Positions 6,123 to 10,669 of a stretch of 10,669 nucleotides of DNA are shown here, piece by piece (position 1 is the first letter of the stretch; each line of letters starts with the position of its first letter). The notes under the pieces are model-generated. The model did no database searches. It saw only the letters and a list, made by a program, of their open reading frames with translations, and was not told where the DNA came from. A program made the translations under genes and the position numbers. The DNA is taken from positions 1 to 10,669 of the forward strand of contig DUUE01000020.1 in assembly GCA_012841735.1 (NCBI GenBank), given 5' to 3'. The stretch comes from Bacillota bacterium (GTDB lineage Bacteria > Bacillota > Dethiobacteria > Dethiobacterales > Dethiobacteraceae).

Positions 6123-8291
6123 TTAAGCGCTCAGGCAGTCCCTGATTTTATGTTTCAGCCGTTTGGCCCGGCAAACAAGCACCGTCAGGTCATCGCGCAG
6201 TTCGTCGGAACCGTAAAGACGGCAGGCCTGGGCCAGGATCTCATCCGCCACCACCTGCGGATGAGTATGTTTCTGCCCGGCCAGATACTGCCGCAGCCAG
6301 TCAGGCTGCCCGGGGGCAACTTCAAAAATTCCGTCCGTCACCATCACAATCATTGTATCATCCGCAAGCGAAGCACGGCTCTCCTGCACTTCCACCTCAT
6401 TCAGGATGCCCAGGGGGATGGAAGCGCTTTTTATTTCCTGCAAACTGTCCGGCGTCCTGATAAAACTGGGCGCCGCTCCCGTCTTCAGGAACTCTGCTTC
6501 CCCTTTTTCCGTGTCCACCAGCAGCACATCCAGTGTGGCAAATGTTTCATCCCGTGAACGCAACTGCAGGATGGTATTTACCGTTCTTACCACCACATCT
6601 TTCTGGAAGCCGGCCAGTAAAAGTTGCTCCACCAGACGCACCGCCGCACTGCTTTCCTGCTCCGCCCTGCTGCCGGTTCCCATACCGTCGCTTAAAATAA
6701 ACACCTGCCTGCCGTCACGCAACTCAAGATAACTGTAATAATCGCCGCACACTTCCTGCCTGCCTTTGGCAAGCTGGGCAATCCCCAGTTCAACATGAAA
6801 ACAGCGTCTCAGCAGCTTCTCCTGCGTGCCTGCGGACCCTGCCCGCACTTCTTTGGCCAGATTCAGCATAACCTGTGACAGCCCCGCCAATTGCGTTGTC
6901 ACCACTTTTTTGTTTTCCACCAGGCGCCGCTGCCAGGCATACCCGCTGGCCTGCAGTTCGGCCAGCAGAGAAAAAGCTGTCGCCAGCTCCTCCTTTTTCC
7001 GGCACACGCGCAGCACGGGGCCGCTCAAGTGGCTTTCCTGCAGCCGCTGCCCCTTTTCCAAATCGGAAAAAATCTGCTGCAATACGCTATAAGTGCGTTG
7101 CAGTTCCTTTCCCCAGCAGCGCTGCCGCGCCGTGCATTTTGCACAGACCAATTTCACCAGCCTGTCCACCGGGGAAAACATACCGGCGGTTTCTTCCCCG
7201 GAAGCTGCCGCCTCCCGGAAAGTGGCGGCAAGTTCATGGAAAACCAGCCCATAATCATGAATACGGGCGGCCATTTGTTCACGCAGCATTTCACCTTCAT
7301 CCCGGCTCTGCCGGCTGCCGAGCACTGCCAGCAGCCCGGAGTTTTTGGCAAAAAGCGGCAACAGGACAAAAGCAGACCCTGCAGCAACACCAGCAGCCAG
7401 TTCCGCCTGTACCGCCGCCCAACCCGCATCATACACCAGCAGGGCGGTTAATCCCAGCAAAAAGGTCAGAGCAGCCGCAAGCCGGCCATAGTGCCGGAAA
7501 AGGCCGGCAAAAAACCCGGCGAAAGTTAAAATCGCCGCCCAGAAAAAGCCTGTTCCCTGAATACCAAGGAAAAACCCCAGCAGCGCACCGGCCGCCGCCG
7601 CCGGCCCCGCTCCATACCACCAGGCGGTACAAAGGACAGCCATGGCTGCAATACCGGTGGCTGCACGGACAAAGAAGAATTCTTCCTGCATCAGGGAAAG
7701 CAGCAGCAGCCCGAGAAAAACCACCCATGCCACGCTTCCTTCCAGGTCTTTGGCGGGAAACAGTTCCCGGGGCGGATTGTTGTACACGACGGCAAAAACT
7801 GATGCTCCCAAAGCGGCAAGGAGCGTTTCAGGAACTGCCAGTAACAAATCGTACGGCTGCAGGCCGGGCAGGCGTACAAGCACTGAGGTGGCACTGAAAG
7901 CAATCCCGACCACGACGGCAAAAGGCAGGCGCACCCGCCGCACATAATAGCGCAACACAGCAAAAACGGCCATGCCGGCGGCCTGTCCCAGGAAGGCGTA
8001 ATAACCGCCGCCAAAGGCGGCTGTCACAAGGAGCACCGTGCCGTAAACAAGCAGACGGCGCGTCTCATCACGCGTTGCTGCCGCCCAGACGGCCAGCCCG
8101 AAGGGAGCCAGTTCACCCATCAGCTGCAGCCGTGTCAAAAGGATGATTGCGACAAGGGAGCCGGCCGTTTCCCAGCTGATGAGTTCCCGCGGCAGTGCCA
8201 GAGCCGGCAAGCACAGTTTTTTCTGCTGCACCTGTAGACCGCGGCGCCCGGCGCGGATATATGGTTCCACTGTCATTGTGCGTTCCGCCAT
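6123..8291 (-). CDS. spoIIE: Stage II sporulation protein E (membrane PP2C-type serine phosphatase)
   Basis: SpoIIE dephosphorylates the anti-anti-sigma factor SpoIIAA, which frees sigma-F in the forespore, and it also joins FtsZ at the polar septum. The protein has 722 residues, somewhat shorter than the Bacillus form (about 830). About residues 40-320 hold a run of roughly ten hydrophobic segments. A linker/regulatory region (about 320-490) includes a cysteine group, CAKC and RCW (C383, C386, C392). The PP2C domain covers about 500-710, with likely metal-binding aspartates D517 (CGDYYSY), D535 (SDGMGTG), D653 (VTDGI) and D700/D701 (RDDLTVLV). The ATG at 8291 has GGAGGGG about 8 bases upstream. 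It is flanked by its own promoter with a Spo0A-box match and its own terminator, so it is a single-gene unit. Its presence shows that the organism, or a recent ancestor, forms endospores. Confidence 0.96.
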   Translation of the reverse strand: MAERTMTVEPYIRAGRRGLQVQQKKLCLPALALPRELISWETAGSLVAIILLTRLQLMGELAPFGLAVWAAATRDETRRLLVYGTVLLVTAAFGGGYYAFLGQAAGMAVFAVLRYYVRRVRLPFAVVVGIAFSATSVLVRLPGLQPYDLLLAVPETLLAALGASVFAVVYNNPPRELFPAKDLEGSVAWVVFLGLLLLSLMQEEFFFVRAATGIAAMAVLCTAWWYGAGPAAAAGALLGFFLGIQGTGFFWAAILTFAGFFAGLFRHYGRLAAALTFLLGLTALLVYDAGWAAVQAELAAGVAAGSAFVLLPLFAKNSGLLAVLGSRQSRDEGEMLREQMAARIHDYGLVFHELAATFREAAASGEETAGMFSPVDRLVKLVCAKCTARQRCWGKELQRTYSVLQQIFSDLEKGQRLQESHLSGPVLRVCRKKEELATAFSLLAELQASGYAWQRRLVENKKVVTTQLAGLSQVMLNLAKEVRAGSAGTQEKLLRRCFHVELGIAQLAKGRQEVCGDYYSYLELRDGRQVFILSDGMGTGSRAEQESSAAVRLVEQLLLAGFQKDVVVRTVNTILQLRSRDETFATLDVLLVDTEKGEAEFLKTGAAPSFIRTPDSLQEIKSASIPLGILNEVEVQESRASLADDTMIVMVTDGIFEVAPGQPDWLRQYLAGQKHTHPQVVADEILAQACRLYGSDELRDDLTVLVCRAKRLKHKIRDCLSA

Positions 8292-8319
8292 TTATCACAC
8301 CCCTCCCTGTTTTACCCAC

Positions 8320-8385
8320 ATTATAAAGGTTTACCGGCCAGGAATTTGTCACAGTAAGGAGGTTGTCATAAAAAAGTTTTCGACA
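8320..8385 (-). promoter_or_regulatory. Predicted Spo0A-dependent spoIIE promoter
   Basis: On the minus strand a perfect TATAAT (8325-8320) is preceded by GTGACA (8352-8347) with a spacer of exactly 21 bases. That is too long for ordinary sigma-A promoters but matches the known spacing of Spo0A-activated sigma-A promoters such as Bacillus subtilis spoIIE and spoIIG. A perfect 0A box TGTCGAA lies upstream at 8385-8379. Two near-matches to TGTCRAA on the plus strand, TGTCATA (8364-8370) and TGTCACA (8347-8353), extend the array down to and over the -35 element. The region begins directly after the feoA stop codon. Pattern evidence plus the sporulation gene downstream make this a strong prediction. 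Confidence 0.8.
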
Positions 8386-8397
8386 GTAATAATGGTT

Positions 8398-8613
8398 TTA
8401 CTTTACATAAATCAGAGCCGCCAGACTACGGTCCACAGCTATTTTTGTATGGCCGCACGCCAGGAGTATACAGGGACTGTGTCGCAGAACAGTCACAAAA
8501 ACTCCGGGGACTATGCCGAGGCTGCTCATTTTTCTGACAACTGTGCGGTCACAAGTGGCCAGTTCGGCAATTTTCCCCCCTGACCCGGCGGGTGTTTCCA
8601 GCAGGGATTGCAT
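8398..8613 (-). CDS. feoA: FeoA, small SH3-like ferrous iron transport protein
   Basis: A 71-residue cytoplasmic protein with the compact FeoA (SH3-like) pattern: AELATCDRTVVRKMSSLGIVPG (about 17-38), then VTVLRHSP, then a C-terminal strand ILLACGHTKIAVDRSLAALIYV. FeoA is thought to bind and modulate FeoB, its neighbour here. The ATG at 8613 is 20 bases after the feoB stop. AAAGGAGGT is present but about 13 bases upstream, longer than usual. The open frame continues upstream to 8769, but that extension lies entirely within feoB and lacks FeoA similarity. The gene follows feoB, whereas feoA usually comes first. No terminator is seen after it, so transcripts may run on through the spoIIE promoter region. 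Confidence 0.9.
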   Translation of the reverse strand: MQSLLETPAGSGGKIAELATCDRTVVRKMSSLGIVPGVFVTVLRHSPCILLACGHTKIAVDRSLAALIYVK

Positions 8614-8633
8614 ATTTTCCGGCCTACCTCCTT

Positions 8634-10547
8634 TCACAGTACAGGCAGATGCAGCAGGATGCGCAGCAGAATGCCCGCCACGGCGGCCAGCAGTGTAACG
8701 CCGCAGACTATCAAACCGGAAGCCACAACCCCCCGCTCCCTGATCATCATTGCCAGCTGGGCCAGGCAAGGCAGAAACAGTGACAGCACCACGGCAGCCA
8801 CCAGCAACTGGCCTGTTGTGAGTACACCTTCCCGGTACAGGTCAAAAAGACCGGCAGCACCATAGTCCCGGCGGAAAAACCCGGTGATAAAAATCCGGCC
8901 AAGGGCAGGCGGCAGCCCCATCCGGCCCAGGAACGGGGCCAGGCCGGATGTGATAACCGCCAGGTATCCGGTCTGCTGCAGCAGCCATAAAACAAGGCTG
9001 ACGGCAAAAAAAACAGGAATAACTTCTGCAAAATACCAACGCATGCGTGCCATGGTTTTCTGCAGAATTGCCTGCAGGGCGGGCCGGCGCAGCGGGGGCA
9101 GCTCCAGCAAAAACCGGGCCGGCTGTCCGGGCAGGAGCAAGTTCAGCATGCCGCCTGCAAGCAAAAACATGCCGCCCACAACTGCCGCCCAGAGCAAAAG
9201 GGCATACGTTTCCCGCGAGAGCAGGGCCATGATCAGGCCGAGCTGGGCGGAACAGGGGACAGCCAGTGCCAGCAGGAAGGTGGCTATCAACCGCTCCCGC
9301 CTGCTCTCCAGCACCCTGGTAACCAAAACTGCCATGGTTCCGCAGCCGAAACCCAGGGCAAGGGGAATGACGGCACGGCCGCCAAGTCCCAGTTTTTTCA
9401 GGCACGCATCAGCCCAATATGCCAGGCGCGGCAGGTAACCGCTGTCTTCCAGCAGGGCGAAAAAAAAGAAATATGTCCCCACAATGGGCATAACAATCCC
9501 CACTGCGTAGCGCACACCAAGAGTCACGAGACCAAACTCTCCTGTCAGCAAAGCGAGGACGGAAGGGCTGGTAATCAGGGCGGAAAGCCGGTCTGTCAGC
9601 CCGGGCAAAATTATTTCCCCGAGCAGTTGTCCTTCAATCAGGTCCACCAGGTATCCCGCACCGAACCGTCCCACGAACAAAAACAGGCCGCCATAAATGA
9701 CCACTGCACCCAGAAGCAGCCCCCCCAGGGGATGTAAAGTCAGTTTGTCCGCCAGGCCGCCGGCGCCCTTTTCATTCCCGGAGTGAAACACCCCGTCCAA
9801 CAGTTTTTCGGCCTCCCGGTAGCGCCAGAAAGCAAAAAAACCTGCATTTCGCCCCGCCAGTTCACTTGCGTAAGGCGCCAGGCAGTCTGCCAGCACCTTC
9901 CTGTTTTCCGCTGCAGCCACTGCCGCCTGTATTTCCCTGTCCTGTTCCAGGTAAAGGCGTGCCACCGCGGCGGCGGTAAAAGGATATGTGCCGGTGAGGC
10001 AGCGACCGGCTTTTACCGCCAGGGGATGCTCCCGCCAAACGTGGCCGCCGGCTTCCCCTTTCAGCAGGCATAACGCCATTTCCCGCCGCAGCGCCGTCAG
10101 GCCACGACCGCGGGCAAAAGCGGCCTCCAGCACGGGAATACCCAGCCGGCGGCTTAATTCTGCCCGCCTGATACGTACTCCCAGTTTCTCTGCTTCATCC
10201 ATCATATTCAGGACAAGAATAACAGTAAACCCGGCGGCAAGCAGCTCCAGGGTGAGGGGCAGCATGCGGGGCAGGTTCTTGGCATCGGCAACATGCACCA
10301 CCAGATCGGGCCTGACCTCCCACAACAGTCTCCTGGTCACAGCTTCTTCCTCACTTGCCGGCGAAAAGCTGTACATCCCGGGCGTATCATAAACAATGCA
10401 TGTTCTGCCGGACAGGTTTGCCCGCCCCTGGGACACCTCCACCGTTGTCCCGGGATAATTGGAGACAACTGCGTAATTGCCTGTCAGGTGATAAAATAAA
10501 ACACTTTTGCCCACATTGGGGTTGCCGACCAGTGCCACTGTCCGCAT
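8634..10547 (-). CDS. feoB: FeoB, ferrous iron transporter with N-terminal GTPase domain
   Basis: The main bacterial Fe(II) uptake protein in anoxic settings, located in the cytoplasmic membrane. It has 637 residues, at the short end of the family. The G-protein domain shows G1 GNPNVGKS (8-15), G2 threonines in YPGTTVE (31-37), G3 DTPG (54-57) and G4 NMMD (114-117), followed by a helical spacer region to about 265. The membrane part holds the gate motifs: GFGCGTMAVLVTR (399-411), AVPCSAQLG (429-437) and a third PC at 593-594 (FLPCLAQL). The first gate differs from the common GFGCNVPA form of Escherichia coli-type FeoB; the GCxTMA plus PCSAQL form is, to my recollection, known in anaerobes. 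The ATG at 10547 has GGGAGGT at good spacing. It is followed by feoA. A substrate other than Fe(II) cannot be excluded from sequence. Confidence 0.95.
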   Translation of the reverse strand: MRTVALVGNPNVGKSVLFYHLTGNYAVVSNYPGTTVEVSQGRANLSGRTCIVYDTPGMYSFSPASEEEAVTRRLLWEVRPDLVVHVADAKNLPRMLPLTLELLAAGFTVILVLNMMDEAEKLGVRIRRAELSRRLGIPVLEAAFARGRGLTALRREMALCLLKGEAGGHVWREHPLAVKAGRCLTGTYPFTAAAVARLYLEQDREIQAAVAAAENRKVLADCLAPYASELAGRNAGFFAFWRYREAEKLLDGVFHSGNEKGAGGLADKLTLHPLGGLLLGAVVIYGGLFLFVGRFGAGYLVDLIEGQLLGEIILPGLTDRLSALITSPSVLALLTGEFGLVTLGVRYAVGIVMPIVGTYFFFFALLEDSGYLPRLAYWADACLKKLGLGGRAVIPLALGFGCGTMAVLVTRVLESRRERLIATFLLALAVPCSAQLGLIMALLSRETYALLLWAAVVGGMFLLAGGMLNLLLPGQPARFLLELPPLRRPALQAILQKTMARMRWYFAEVIPVFFAVSLVLWLLQQTGYLAVITSGLAPFLGRMGLPPALGRIFITGFFRRDYGAAGLFDLYREGVLTTGQLLVAAVVLSLFLPCLAQLAMMIRERGVVASGLIVCGVTLLAAVAGILLRILLHLPVL

Positions 10548-10576
10548 GGCCAGACCTCCCTTCTGGTTAAAGATAT

Positions 10577-10639
10577 GCAGTGCAACTGCCTGTCTTGCGC
10601 ACTGTTTTCCGCATAGGAGGGTGCAACAGTGTGCACACT
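10577..10639. promoter_or_regulatory. Inverted-repeat cluster in the feoB leader (possible operator)
   Basis: Between the upstream terminator and the feoB ribosome binding site lie a perfect 12-base palindrome AGTGTGCACACT (10628-10639) and a 13-base interrupted palindrome GCAGT-GCA-ACTGC (10577-10589). GTGCAAC occurs twice in the same orientation (10580-10586 and 10621-10627), 41 bases apart, which is about four helical turns. GCGCACTGTT (10597-10606) is nearly complementary to AACAGTGTGC (10625-10634). No classical Fur box and no clear -35/-10 pair was found. A regulator-binding region is plausible, but no known motif is matched. Confidence 0.35.
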
Positions 10640-10669
10640 AAAAAAAGCGTGCCCGCTCTGTGGCGGGCG
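10640..10669 (-). terminator. Rho-independent terminator of the gene upstream of feoB (cut by window edge)
   Basis: On the minus strand the stem GCCCGC (10668-10663), six-base loop and GCGGGC (10656-10651) are followed by ACGC and a run of seven T (10646-10640). The ACGC before the T-run suggests that the stem continues outward with matching bases beyond the edge. It ends an unseen minus-strand gene to the right and isolates feoBA as a separate transcription unit. Confidence 0.8.

Noticed and set aside
6875..7897. A 340-codon open frame on the plus strand opposite spoIIE
   Set aside because: Its translation is rich in Pro, Arg, Ala and His with no recognisable domain, which is typical for the antisense of a GC-rich gene. 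The spoIIE frame beneath it is convincingly coding.
8371..8400. Possible terminator after feoA (run of T residues on the minus strand near 8375-8370)
   Set aside because: No GC-rich stem precedes the T-run; only a weak AAAGT/ACTTT pairing with a long loop is possible.
8614..8769. N-terminal extension of feoA to 8769
   Set aside because: It is entirely within the 3' end of feoB and reads as low-complexity Gly/Ala/Arg sequence. FeoA proteins are about 70-80 residues, as obtained from ATG 8613.

Overview
The window looks like a chromosomal segment of an endospore-forming Gram-positive bacterium, most likely a moderately GC-rich member of the Clostridia (a Peptococcaceae-like anaerobe is my best guess from gene content; no species can be named). 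It carries spoIIE, and the order spoIIE - tilS - hpt - ftsH is the conserved core known from Bacillus and the Clostridia. All intact genes lie on the minus strand, so transcription runs from the right edge to the left edge.

Right to left, the layout is as follows. The right edge holds the end of a rho-independent terminator from an unseen upstream gene, then a short leader rich in inverted repeats. feoB and feoA follow (ferrous iron uptake), in the reverse of the common feoA-feoB order. spoIIE (sporulation PP2C phosphatase) has its own promoter, which carries a Spo0A box and a 21-base spacer, and its own terminator. Next comes a roughly 500-base AT-rich stretch without an intact gene. It contains, on the plus strand, a broken N-terminal remnant of a maltose-type O-acetyltransferase. 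Then comes a tightly packed run: tilS (tRNA-Ile2 lysidine synthetase), hpt (hypoxanthine phosphoribosyltransferase), mobA and mobB (molybdenum cofactor nucleotide attachment). After a 108-base gap with a likely promoter come moaA (GTP 3',8-cyclase) and a small MOSC-domain protein. Last is the 5' part of ftsH (membrane AAA+ protease), cut by the left edge.

The genes form three themes: housekeeping and sporulation (spoIIE, tilS, hpt, ftsH), iron uptake (feoBA), and molybdenum cofactor synthesis (mobA, mobB, moaA, MOSC). The four cofactor genes sit between hpt and ftsH, a boundary that is normally direct. mobA-mobB appear joined to the tilS-hpt transcription unit, while moaA-MOSC probably have their own start. 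The set is incomplete for the pathway (no moaC, moaD, moaE, mogA or moeA here), so the rest must be elsewhere. I found no CRISPR array, tRNA, rRNA, insertion sequence or phage gene. No clearly new system is visible. The points most worth following are the predicted Spo0A-controlled spoIIE promoter, the cofactor insertion in the hpt-ftsH boundary, and the acetyltransferase remnant.
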